From the NCBI GenBank assembly GCA_964514665.1, contig CAZESH010000252.1, positions 1 to 6,515 on the forward strand: a stretch of DNA of 6,515 bases. Reading direction: 5' to 3'. The stretch comes from CAZESH01 sp964514665 (GTDB taxonomy: Bacteria; Bacillota; Bacilli; Paenibacillales; KCTC-25726). A model generated the notes under the pieces. That model was not told where the DNA came from. It worked only from the letters and a program-made list of their open reading frames with translations, and did not search any database. The translations under genes and the position numbers were made by a program. Each line of letters starts with the position of its first letter. Within the stretch, counting starts at the first letter, position 1. This document shows positions 1-6,371 of this stretch, one piece after another.

Positions 1-807
1 GTCCATTCCCGTTGGACAGAGCAGCGCAATTCCCCCGTGGATTGGCCGTTTCTATACCGCATGCTATGGTGGCGAAGCTGGGCTCATCCGCAGCTTGCGG
101 AAGCCGAAGCGCTTCGGCTCTCGGCTCTTGCAGAAAACTTCCGCCGCGAAAAGCTGATGGCTCTCGCCCATCTCGATGTGCTGCTCAGCCGGGATCAAGA
201 CGCGCTGGATAAATGGTCCTCAAGCGGAGGCGAGGCGGATTTCCGGCCGCTGTTTTTTTATTTCCTCCAGTTCAGCCGCTCCGGACAGTGGCGTCGCTTG
301 CAGCTTTGGCTTACTGCCGCCCTCGATTATGCCTCCGGGCTGGACAATGCGCAGTTCGACCGCTACATCCGGCTTTGGCTGGAATTGGACGAACAGCTTG
401 CGGACAGCGCCGCATTAATTGCGGCTTTGAACACGCTCCTGCCGCGCAGCTACTCCTATTATGCGGAGTATCTGCTGCTGCACAAGCAATACGAGCAGTG
501 GATCAACCTGCATTTGCTGCACCGCATCGCCCCCGAGCAGATCGCGCCGGCCGCGCTTGGCACCGTTCATGCCGAAAAGCCGGAGCTGCTGCTGCCGCTT
601 TACCATCAGGCGCTCAATGTTGCGCTTGCGCAGCGCTCGCGCCAAGCTTACAAAAGGGCGGTCGCTTTGCTCTCCGAACTGAAAAAGCGCTATGCGGAGC
701 TCTCTATGGGAGCCCGTTTCGACCTGTTTTTAACCCGATTGATTCGACAGCATCAGCATCTGAATGCTTTTCAAGAAGAACTGCAGAAAGGAAAGCTGCT
801 TGTATGA
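1..807 (+). CDS. C-terminal part of a probable SWIM zinc-finger protein (partial, YwqB-like)
   Basis: The reading frame is open from the first base of the window to a TGA at 805-807, so the gene starts outside; 268 codons are visible. A GTG at 37 is an in-frame codon, not a convincing start, because coding-like sequence continues upstream of it and no Shine-Dalgarno sequence precedes it. The visible part is rich in Leu, Ala, Trp and Tyr, appears almost wholly alpha-helical (TPR-like in feel) and contains no cysteine, so any zinc-binding CxC...CxH motif would lie upstream. The identification rests mainly on context: it ends in an ATGA overlap with a SNF2 helicase gene, exactly where Bacillus subtilis and relatives carry the SWIM zinc-finger gene ywqB before ywqA. 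In that family the SWIM domain is expected to bind DNA or protein; the precise role is unknown. Coding is nearly certain, the family name is moderate. Confidence 0.75.
   Translation, partial: VHSRWTEQRNSPVDWPFLYRMLWWRSWAHPQLAEAEALRLSALAENFRREKLMALAHLDVLLSRDQDALDKWSSSGGEADFRPLFFYFLQFSRSGQWRRLQLWLTAALDYASGLDNAQFDRYIRLWLELDEQLADSAALIAALNTLLPRSYSYYAEYLLLHKQYEQWINLHLLHRIAPEQIAPAALGTVHAEKPELLLPLYHQALNVALAQRSRQAYKRAVALLSELKKRYAELSMGARFDLFLTRLIRQHQHLNAFQEELQKGKLLV
785..795 (+). promoter_or_regulatory. Ribosome binding site of the SNF2 helicase gene, inside the upstream gene
   Basis: The purine-rich run AGAAAGGAAAG lies just before the ATG at 804, with its GGA core (790-792) 11 bases away. It is only moderately like the consensus, which fits translation being helped by the ribosome that terminates at the overlapping TGA (805-807). 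It decides the start: the frame stays open far upstream, but that part merely shadows the preceding gene. Confidence 0.55.
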
Positions 808-3590
808 AATCGGCGTTATCTCTGTTTTTGGACGGCAAATGGCGGCCGCCGCACATGCTCATCTGGGCCCGGCGGTCAAAAGGCAAGACGATGGATGCCG
901 ATCTGCTGAAGGGCGATCTGTTCGCCTGGCACAAGCCTTCCTATTACGGCACATTCCTTGCAAGCACGCTTGAAGAAGGCTTTCATGCTGTAGAAGTTCC
1001 CGCCAAATGGCTGTTTGAGCTGTTTACCGAAGCGGTGTCCAATCCGCTGATCGATATTGAGCCGAGCGGACAGCTGCGAGCCGTGCAAGCATTGAGCCGC
1101 GGGCTTCAGGAACGCCTGCGCGAGGACTTGATCCATCCCGATTTTGCCGCATGGCAGAACGGAAAGCTGCAGTGGAAGCATGGATTGGACAGCCCGCTGC
1201 CGTATGCAGACGAGCTGATTCAGATCATCATGGAGCAAATCCTTCTGGAGCAGCCGCACTATTACAAGCGCGGACAGCTTTGGCTTGCCTCGCTGCAGGA
1301 AAACCACAATCTGCGCCAGCTGTCCCGCGGGTTCTGGCAGGACGAGCGCGAATGGCTGGAGGACATCGGTTGGGAAAAGCCAGCATCTCCTTTTCCCCTT
1401 TCCTTTGTCTTATCCGAGCCTGAAACACCTGAATCCCGTTGGGAGCTTAAGATCGAAATGCCGCAAAGCCCGGAGCTTATCCCCGCTTCAGCCGTTCGAA
1501 AGCTGCGCCAATGCCTGCAGCTGCTGCCTTGGCTCGACGACGGCACAGGCGCTGTTCTGCGTGCTTTGGATGACGAGACGGCCTGGCGTTTTTTGACGGA
1601 AGGCGCTATCCTGGAACGCATCGGCGTATCCGTCAAACTCCCTGGTTGGTGGCGTTCCATGGAGGCCGACGCTCCCGTTCTGAGAATCAGGTGCGCGGAG
1701 AATCATGCGGCCGGAAAATCCACCGGCCGCTCCACCCCCCTCGATTTATCGTTTCATGTTGCCATCGCCGGCCGTGAGTGGACAGAATCCGATTTTCGCC
1801 GCATTACCCGAAACGGCAGGCCGCTGTTCCATACGGAAGACGGTTGGATCGCGATTCGTCCCGATCGCTTCCAACAGCTGCAGGCCACCATTTCCAGAAT
1901 GAAATTGAGCGGCATCGGGCTGCTTGATGTGCTGAAGCAGCTGGCGGTTGCACAGCACGACCTTATAAACGGTGCACTCAATCCCCAAGAAAACCCTGCT
2001 TTGAACGATTCCATTGAACTCGAATTGGACCTGGAAGCAAGCTTGAAAGCCTCGATTGAGCGGCTGCAAGGGGGAACTGCCATTTCCTTGCTGGAGCCTC
2101 CAAAGGCTTTCAGCGGTTCGCTTCGCCGTTATCAGCAAACAGGCATGTCCTGGCTGATATTCCTCCGCGGACTCGGACTCGGCGCCTGTCTGGCCGATGA
2201 TATGGGGCTTGGCAAAACGATACAATTCATCTCGTATCTTTTGAAAAAAAGAGAAGCTGGAGGCGAATCGGACAAACCCTCTTTGCTGATCTGCCCGACC
2301 TCCGTACTCGGCAACTGGCAAAAAGAGCTTGGACGCTTTGCGCCCGATCTGAAGCTGTTCGTTCACTACGGCGCAAATCGTGAGAAAACGGCGGAGCATT
2401 TTTTTGATAAAGCTGTACAATCAGAGCTTGTGCTTACCACTTATACGTTGGCGTTGAACGACCATCCTTTGCTGCAAGCTGTAGCTTGGGATGCGCTATG
2501 TCTGGACGAAGCCCAGAACATCAAAAATCACGGCACCCGCCAAGCCGCTTCCGTTCGAAAACTGCACGCGGATCATCGTATCGCCATGACCGGAACGCCG
2601 ATGGAGAATCGATTGAGCGAGCTGTGGTCGATTTTCGATTTTCTGAATCCGGGTTATTTGGGGAGCCTGCATGACTTTTCCAACCGCTTCGCCTTGCCTG
2701 TGGAAGCAAAAGGAAACCCGCAGGCTGAAGAACGGCTGCACCGTTTGATCCGCCCGTTCGTGCTGCGCAGAACCAAAACCGATCCCGATATCGCGCTTGA
2801 CCTGCCTGAAAAAATCGAATCCGACGTTTTCATTCAGCTTACGGAGGAGCAGGCAGAGCTGTATGAAGCGACAGTCCTTGATTTTCTGCCGAAGCTGGAG
2901 CAGACGGCCGGCATGGAACGCAAAGGACATATCCTTGCTGCGCTTACGCGGTTAAAACAGCTGTGCAACCATCCCGCTTTGCTTAGCGGAGAGTTCGACG
3001 CCGTCATGCGCAGCCGCAAAGCGGATGATGTGCCCGAAGCCTTCTATGAACGCTCGAACAAGCTGCGTCGGTTGACGGAAATGATAGCGGAGCTTCGCCT
3101 AAGGGGAGAAAAATGCCTGATCTTTACCCAATATGTAAAGACCGGTCATCTTATCCGGGCGGCGTTGAAAAAAATATTGGCGGAGGATGCCTTGTTTTTG
3201 CATGGAAATGTAAGCCAGGCCGAAAGGGAACGGATGATTCGGCAATTTCAGAATACGGAGCATGGTCCGGGGATTTTCATTCTTTCCTTGAAGGCTGGAG
3301 GCGTCGGCTTGAATCTTACGCGTGCCAACCATGTGTTTCACGTCGACCGCTGGTGGAATCCCGCCGTGGAAAATCAGGCGACCGATCGGGCGTTTCGTAT
3401 CGGACAGCGGCAGAACGTGCAAGTCCATAAAATGATCACGCTCGGCACGATCGAAGAACGCATTCGCGACATTCTTAACCATAAACGCAGCATCGGGGAG
3501 TCGGTGCTTGGCAGCGGCGACCGCTGGATGACCGAGCTGGACACGGATGAACTGCAGCAGCTGTTCAGGCTTCGTGCAGAATGGATTTAA
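804..3590 (+). CDS. ywqA: SNF2-family DEAD/DEAH-box-like helicase/translocase (YwqA-like)
   Basis: This 928-residue protein is a bacterial SNF2 ATPase, a cytoplasmic motor that hydrolyses ATP to translocate on double-stranded DNA and remodel protein-DNA complexes; its cellular substrate is not known. The N-terminal half (about 1-430) matches the bacterial SNF2-associated region, including GVSVKLPGWW at 274-283. The motor follows: the Q-motif-like RRYQQ at 441-445, Walker A DMGLGKT at 466-472, motif Ia (CPTSVLGNWQKE), motif II DEAQ at 568-571, motif III MTGTP at 595-599, motif IV around LIFTQY, motif V KAGGVGLNL at 830-838 and motif VI QATDRAFRIGQ at 858-868. All key residues are present and no frame break is seen. 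Length agrees with B. subtilis YwqA (about 920). The ATG at 804 is chosen because it overlaps the upstream stop as ATGA, has a ribosome site, and opens the conserved N terminus. It converges on the gene at 3587-3880, with no intrinsic terminator visible between them. Confidence 0.95.
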   Translation: MKSALSLFLDGKWRPPHMLIWARRSKGKTMDADLLKGDLFAWHKPSYYGTFLASTLEEGFHAVEVPAKWLFELFTEAVSNPLIDIEPSGQLRAVQALSRGLQERLREDLIHPDFAAWQNGKLQWKHGLDSPLPYADELIQIIMEQILLEQPHYYKRGQLWLASLQENHNLRQLSRGFWQDEREWLEDIGWEKPASPFPLSFVLSEPETPESRWELKIEMPQSPELIPASAVRKLRQCLQLLPWLDDGTGAVLRALDDETAWRFLTEGAILERIGVSVKLPGWWRSMEADAPVLRIRCAENHAAGKSTGRSTPLDLSFHVAIAGREWTESDFRRITRNGRPLFHTEDGWIAIRPDRFQQLQATISRMKLSGIGLLDVLKQLAVAQHDLINGALNPQENPALNDSIELELDLEASLKASIERLQGGTAISLLEPPKAFSGSLRRYQQTGMSWLIFLRGLGLGACLADDMGLGKTIQFISYLLKKREAGGESDKPSLLICPTSVLGNWQKELGRFAPDLKLFVHYGANREKTAEHFFDKAVQSELVLTTYTLALNDHPLLQAVAWDALCLDEAQNIKNHGTRQAASVRKLHADHRIAMTGTPMENRLSELWSIFDFLNPGYLGSLHDFSNRFALPVEAKGNPQAEERLHRLIRPFVLRRTKTDPDIALDLPEKIESDVFIQLTEEQAELYEATVLDFLPKLEQTAGMERKGHILAALTRLKQLCNHPALLSGEFDAVMRSRKADDVPEAFYERSNKLRRLTEMIAELRLRGEKCLIFTQYVKTGHLIRAALKKILAEDALFLHGNVSQAERERMIRQFQNTEHGPGIFILSLKAGGVGLNLTRANHVFHVDRWWNPAVENQATDRAFRIGQRQNVQVHKMITLGTIEERIRDILNHKRSIGESVLGSGDRWMTELDTDELQQLFRLRAEWI

Positions 3591-3880
3591 ATCAACCGCA
3601 CGACAAATACGGTTCTTTCCGCATTCTCCACCGTAATCACATGATGTTCCTTGTCATAAATTACGGTTCCTTCACCGATTTGCAGTCGGGGGTCCGTCCC
3701 CAAGCCGTAGAATACATCATCCGCCAGCGTGCCGACACAGTCCGTTTTTTCCGTTTCATCCAGAGACAGCCAATCGGATTCCTCCATCTCAAAAAACTCA
3801 TATACTTTTCCGACCTGCAGCAGCGCCTGCCGCAAATCTGCGTTAATCTCCGGATATTCTCTGGCAAATCTGACGCCCAT
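3587..3880 (-). CDS. Small acidic protein of unknown function, 97 residues
   Basis: I do not recognise the family. The ATG (3878-3880) is preceded by a good Shine-Dalgarno sequence, GAAAGGAT on the minus strand, at ordinary spacing, and an extended -10 promoter lies further upstream, which supports a real gene over a chance frame. The product is strongly acidic (20 Asp/Glu against 9 Lys/Arg) with one cysteine (C48). The N-terminal half looks helical, with an acidic cluster EFFEMEESDW at 28-37; the C-terminal third (about 66-96) alternates hydrophobic and polar residues as in beta strands and ends in VFVVRLI. There is no signal peptide or membrane segment, so it is probably cytoplasmic. Its TAA overlaps the stop of the convergent SNF2 gene (4 bp shared). 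It could be a small regulatory or partner-binding protein, but that is only a guess from size and charge. Confidence 0.8.
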   Translation of the reverse strand: MGVRFAREYPEINADLRQALLQVGKVYEFFEMEESDWLSLDETEKTDCVGTLADDVFYGLGTDPRLQIGEGTVIYDKEHHVITVENAERTVFVVRLI

Positions 3881-3888
3881 GGAAATTC

Positions 3889-3896
3889 ATCCTTTC
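3889..3896 (-). promoter_or_regulatory. Ribosome binding site of the 97-residue protein gene
   Basis: On the minus strand the sequence reads GAAAGGAT, ending 8 bases before the ATG at 3880-3878. It fixes the start and is one of the main arguments that this short frame is translated. Confidence 0.7.
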
Positions 3897-3957
3897 TTTT
3901 CACGCCAAATGCGGGTCTCATCTATAAACTATCCGACCCTTCAAAACGATAAATATT

Positions 3958-3966
3958 AGTATACCA
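3958..3966 (-). promoter_or_regulatory. Candidate extended -10 promoter for the 97-residue protein gene
   Basis: Reading leftward, TGG followed directly by TATACT (minus strand) fits the extended -10 form TGnTATAAT. At 17-base spacing the -35 position reads GTCTAT, a poor match, which is tolerable for extended -10 promoters. Transcription would start about 70 bases before the ATG at 3880. It lies in the same intergenic region as the motAB promoter, which points the other way. Inferred from sequence only. Confidence 0.45.
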
Positions 3967-4017
3967 TAAAAAATCGGCACATAGACCCAGCCGGTATCCC
4001 GACCATCTGAATAATGG

Positions 4018-4046
4018 TAAACAAACCTTCACGATCATAGTATAAT
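4018..4046 (+). promoter_or_regulatory. SigA-type promoter of motAB
   Basis: A perfect -10 hexamer TATAAT (4041-4046) is preceded at a 17-base spacing by TAAACA (4018-4023), four of six matches to TTGACA. Transcription would begin near 4053 and leave a leader of about 85 bases before the motA ATG. I looked for the SigD flagellar pattern (TAAA, 14-16 bases, GCCGATAT) and did not find it, so the stator genes appear to be read by the housekeeping sigma factor, as known for B. subtilis motAB. Confidence 0.65.
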
Positions 4047-4062
4047 GAAAATCAGGTTGTGA

Positions 4063-4087
4063 ATTTGCTGAATGCTGTCATTTGCTG
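4063..4087 (+). repeat. Direct repeat in the motA leader
   Basis: The octamer ATTTGCTG occurs at 4063-4070 and again at 4080-4087, 17 bases apart start to start, in the predicted untranslated leader of motA. It may be a protein or RNA-binding site, or chance in an AT-rich leader. Confidence 0.35.
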
Positions 4088-4124
4088 CAAGAAAAACTTT
4101 CATTTCTACTAATTGAACCTAAAT

Positions 4125-4130
4125 GAGGTG
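4125..4130 (+). promoter_or_regulatory. Ribosome binding site that fixes the motA start
   Basis: GAGGTG sits 6 bases before the ATG at 4137 and pairs very well with the 3' end of 16S rRNA. An in-frame TTG at 4113 would place the start upstream of this site and has no comparable site of its own, so the ATG is chosen. Confidence 0.85.
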
Positions 4131-4136
4131 CTTTTC

Positions 4137-4946
4137 ATGGAAAAATCCACCGTTATCGGTATTATACTCGGTGTGGGGGCAGTTGTTGTCGGCATGATTT
4201 TAAAAGGGGCCGATCCGCTGTTTCTTTTAAAGGTCCCCGCAGCATTCGTCATCATCTTTGTCGGCACCGCGGCGTCTTTATTCATCGGGTTTCCGATGTC
4301 GGAAATCACAAAGTTTCCGACCTTGATCAAAATTATTTTTACCAAACAAAATTTGATTCCTAAAGCCGAAATCATCCAATTGTTCATGGAATGGGCTTCC
4401 ATTACCCGCAGGGAAGGGCTGCTTGCTTTGGAAAGCAAGGTGGAGGAAATCGACGATCATTTCCTGCGCAACGGCATGCGCATGATCATTGACGGAAATG
4501 ACCAGGATTTTGTCAGAGATGTGCTGCTGGAGGAAGTGTCCGCCATGGAGGAGCGCCATCGGGCAGGCTCGCTGATCTTCTCGCAGGCCGGCATGTACGC
4601 GCCGACGCTTGGAGTTCTCGGTGCGGTTATCGGACTGATCGCCGCACTTGGCAATCTGGCTAATATGGAAGCTCTTGCCCATTCAATTTCCGCAGCGTTC
4701 GTCGCAACCTTGCTGGGAATTTTCAGCGGATATGTACTGTGGCATCCGATTGCCAACAAATTAAAGCGGATCTCAAGCAAGGAAGTGCAGATTCGCATGA
4801 TGATGATCGAGGGATTGCTGTCCATCCAATCCGGCGTTTCTACGGTGGCGATCAATCAAAAGCTGTCCGTATTCCTGACCCCGTCTGAACGTTACGGAAA
4901 GGACAAGGAGGAAACCGCAAGTGAAGAAGAAGCACAAAGCGCATGA
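4137..4946 (+). CDS. motA: Flagellar motor stator protein MotA
   Basis: MotA is the membrane subunit that surrounds MotB to form the ion-conducting stator; its cytoplasmic loop pushes on FliG of the rotor. The 269-residue product has the usual length and order: two N-terminal membrane helices (about 5-22 and 34-51), a large cytoplasmic loop, then two more helices (about 147-168 and 180-201) and a charged tail. Family hallmarks are visible: TRREGLLALE with R91-R92-E93 at the start of the force-generating loop, the acidic DxD/EE stretch and RHRAGSL region before helix 3, YAPTLGVLGAVIG with the conserved P156, and the second conserved proline P204 in WHP after helix 4. It starts at an ATG with a strong ribosome site and overlaps motB by 26 bp. 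The candidate promoter lies about 100 bases upstream. Confidence 0.97.
   Translation: MEKSTVIGIILGVGAVVVGMILKGADPLFLLKVPAAFVIIFVGTAASLFIGFPMSEITKFPTLIKIIFTKQNLIPKAEIIQLFMEWASITRREGLLALESKVEEIDDHFLRNGMRMIIDGNDQDFVRDVLLEEVSAMEERHRAGSLIFSQAGMYAPTLGVLGAVIGLIAALGNLANMEALAHSISAAFVATLLGIFSGYVLWHPIANKLKRISSKEVQIRMMMIEGLLSIQSGVSTVAINQKLSVFLTPSERYGKDKEETASEEEAQSA
4905..4911 (+). promoter_or_regulatory. Ribosome binding site of motB within motA
   Basis: AAGGAGG, a full consensus site, lies 9 bases before the GTG at 4921 and inside the 3' end of motA. It justifies the non-ATG start; the next in-frame methionine lies beyond the membrane helix and would remove the essential aspartate. Confidence 0.9.
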
Positions 4947-5718
4947 AGAGGAGCACGCGGATGAGACATGGCTGATTCCGTACGCCGATTTGCTGACCCT
5001 GCTTTTGGCCTTGTTTATCGTATTGTTCGCATCCAGCCAAACCGACTCGAAGAAGTTCGAGAATATGATGGCTGCGTTCAATTCCGTGCTGTCCGGAGGT
5101 TCAGGCATTTTTGACAAAGCTACGCTGATTCCGGCGGGCAGCGAATTGTCGAATAAGACAAAGCAGGCCTCGCAGGATCAAACTTCGAAAAACAAACAGA
5201 CGACAGAGCAGCAGTTTAAGCAGGAAACAGAGAATTTGCAAAAGCTGAAAAAACAGATCGATGAATACATAAAGAAAAACGGACTTTCCGCCAAGCTGGA
5301 AACCGGGTTGAACAGCCAGCAGCTCGTACTGCGCATCAGCGATAACGCCCTGTTCGCTTCGGGAAGCGCCGATGTCAAGCCGGAAGCCAGAAAGCTGGCC
5401 GAAGCGATATCCGGATTGCTGGGAAAATATCCGAATTACCAGGTGGTTGTTTCCGGACACACCGACAACATGCCGATCAGCAATGCCAGGTTTCAATCCA
5501 ACTGGGATCTCAGCACGGAGAGGGCATTGAACTTCATGAAAATCCTGCTCGGCTACACCAATCTGGATCCCGCACGATTCAGCGCTGTCGGTAACGGGGA
5601 GTATAAGCCCGTCGCTTCCAACAGCACGGAAGAAGGACGCGCCAAAAACCGCAGAGTGGAAATTTCCATCCTGCGCAATGTCAAGACCGATGATACTTCC
5701 ATTGATATCGGCAAGTGA
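4921..5718 (+). CDS. motB: Flagellar motor stator protein MotB
   Basis: MotB couples ion flow to rotation and anchors the stator to peptidoglycan. The 265-residue product begins with a basic, charged tail, then one membrane helix (about 18-37) carrying the essential ion-binding aspartate D23 in PYADLLTLLLALF. A polar linker follows, rich in Gln, Lys and Thr with a probable coiled coil at about 93-118, then an OmpA-like peptidoglycan-binding domain (about 145-250) with FASGSADV, SGHTDN at 178-183 and NRRVEI at 243-248. The overall sequence resembles B. subtilis MotB, including Val in FIVLFASS, which favours the proton-type MotB over the sodium-type MotS. The GTG start is fixed by AAGGAGG. The gene overlaps motA by 26 bp, so the subunits are probably made by coupled translation. 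It is followed by the hairpin at 5741-5831. Confidence 0.97.
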   Translation: MKKKHKAHEEEHADETWLIPYADLLTLLLALFIVLFASSQTDSKKFENMMAAFNSVLSGGSGIFDKATLIPAGSELSNKTKQASQDQTSKNKQTTEQQFKQETENLQKLKKQIDEYIKKNGLSAKLETGLNSQQLVLRISDNALFASGSADVKPEARKLAEAISGLLGKYPNYQVVVSGHTDNMPISNARFQSNWDLSTERALNFMKILLGYTNLDPARFSAVGNGEYKPVASNSTEEGRAKNRRVEISILRNVKTDDTSIDIGK

Positions 5719-5736
5719 ACAGCATCCTTGCACGCC

Positions 5737-5837
5737 AAAAAAACCCGCAAAAGCATGCGGCCATGCCTCATTGGAAGATTCGGATAATAAACGCGATCTT
5801 CATTCGAGGCCGCCTCATGCCTAGCGGGTTTCATTTT
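5737..5837. terminator. Long interrupted hairpin, bidirectional terminator between motB and the stress-protein gene
   Basis: Outer arms AAACCCGC (5741-5748) and GCGGGTTT (5824-5831) pair perfectly. Inside, further pairs are nested in order: GCAT 5753-5756 with ATGC 5817-5820, GCGG 5757-5760 with CCGC 5810-5813, CCTC 5766-5769 with GAGG 5806-5809, and GAAGAT 5774-5779 with ATCTTC 5796-5801, around a 16-base loop. On the minus strand the outer stem is followed by an unbroken T run (complement of the A run ending at 5737), so it should end the stress-protein transcript efficiently. On the plus strand the tail is TTTCATTTT, a weaker but plausible motAB terminator. Confidence 0.8.
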
Positions 5838-5847
5838 GGTCTGTCAT

Positions 5848-6288
5848 TCAAATTTCCGGCTCCGGTACGATCACAACGGGACAATCGGCCGTATGCAGAA
5901 CGCCGTAGCTGACACTGCCAAGAATTTTACCGACAAAAGGATCCATGCCTCTTGAGCCCATCACGATGCAGCGCGCCCGTGAATCCTTGGCTTCCTTGAT
6001 AATCTCCTCTTTGGCTGTTCCCGTCCTCACCTTGCTGAGATATGAGACATCGGTCTTCGCGAGAATATCCAACCCACTCTGAAGCACTGCGTTTCCCTTT
6101 TCCTGCTCGTATTCGTGGATTTGCTGCAATGAGAAAAATTGCTTGGTATTGAAGGAATCCAAACTCGCTTGAACATTAAGCAGCACAACCTCATCACCGA
6201 ACGCAGCGGCCATTTCGACGGCAAATTTCACCGCGCTCTGTGACGATGCCGACCCGTCGTAAGGCACCAAAATCTTGGAATGACTCAT
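5848..6288 (-). CDS. Universal stress protein (UspA family), ATP-binding type
   Basis: The 146-residue product has the full length and fold pattern of a single-domain universal stress protein, a cytoplasmic nucleotide-binding protein linked in many bacteria to survival under starvation or stress. It opens with KILVPYDGS (D11 and S13 in the first strand and turn) followed by the usual SAVKFAVEMA helix. The ATP-binding signature G-x2-G-x9-G-S is intact: G111, G114, G124, S125 in MGSRGMDPFVGKILGSVS. The end CPVVIVPEPEI is the typical last strand. The ATG (6286-6288) has a very strong ribosome site. It converges on motB across a shared hairpin and is transcribed alone as far as the window shows. 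Its specific physiological trigger cannot be read from the sequence. Confidence 0.94.
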   Translation of the reverse strand: MSHSKILVPYDGSASSQSAVKFAVEMAAAFGDEVVLLNVQASLDSFNTKQFFSLQQIHEYEQEKGNAVLQSGLDILAKTDVSYLSKVRTGTAKEEIIKEAKDSRARCIVMGSRGMDPFVGKILGSVSYGVLHTADCPVVIVPEPEI

Positions 6289-6298
6289 ATTTACTCAA

Positions 6299-6306
6299 CC
6301 TCCCCT
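6299..6306 (-). promoter_or_regulatory. Ribosome binding site of the universal stress protein gene
   Basis: AGGGGAGG on the minus strand lies 10 bases before the ATG at 6288-6286. It is close to the ideal anti-16S sequence and suggests high translation. Confidence 0.85.
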
Positions 6307-6324
6307 AAGGTCGATAAACCGCAA

Positions 6325-6330
6325 ATTATA
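6325..6330 (-). promoter_or_regulatory. Candidate -10 element for the universal stress protein gene
   Basis: The minus strand reads TATAAT here, about 37 bases before the ATG. No good -35 hexamer is found at 16-18 bases (the positions read roughly TATTCC or ATTCCA), so either an activator helps or the match is accidental. I did not see a SigB-type pair (GTTTAA with GGGTAT). Confidence 0.4.
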
Positions 6331-6371
6331 AGTTCAAGATGCCTTCCTGGAATAAACTATTGCAATCCCTG

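Noticed and set aside
213..803. Upstream extension of the SNF2 reading frame (an open frame of 1125 codons in total)
   Set aside because: It runs entirely over the preceding gene in another frame, is rich in Arg, Ala, Cys and Pro in a low-quality way, and lacks SNF2 character. The ATG at 804 with the ATGA overlap is the natural start.
876..1307. 143-codon minus-strand frame inside the SNF2 gene
   Set aside because: It shadows the conserved N-terminal region and I noted no domain or ribosome site supporting it.
1746..2420. 224-codon open frame on the minus strand inside the SNF2 gene
   Set aside because: It is antisense to conserved helicase sequence including the Walker A motif, and its translation has no recognisable domain; long antisense frames are common in GC-rich genes.
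2505..2516. DEAQ in place of DEAH in motif II of the SNF2 protein
   Set aside because: The two catalytic acidic residues are intact and DEAQ is, as far as I know, common in bacterial SNF2 proteins, so it is not a sign of an inactive or novel motor.
2496..2930. 144-codon minus-strand frame inside the SNF2 gene
   Set aside because: It is the complement of motifs II and III of the helicase and has no independent evidence.
3581..3952. 123-codon plus-strand frame opposite the small acidic protein
   Set aside because: The minus-strand frame has a proper ribosome site and promoter-like element; this one begins inside the end of the SNF2 gene and has no ribosome site of its own that I can see.
3967..3997. 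Possible leftward terminator: CGGC/GCCG stem (3975-3978 with 3990-3993) followed by a T run on the minus strand
   Set aside because: The stem is only four base pairs with an 11-base loop, and there is no gene on that strand immediately upstream that it would terminate.
4113..4136. TTG start for motA, adding eight residues
   Set aside because: The GAGGTG site lies inside this extension and points to the ATG at 4137, which also gives the family's usual length and N terminus.
5101..5733. 210-codon minus-strand frame opposite motB
   Set aside because: It is the antisense shadow of a clearly conserved MotB protein; its translation has no recognised motif and its start would lie in the terminator region.
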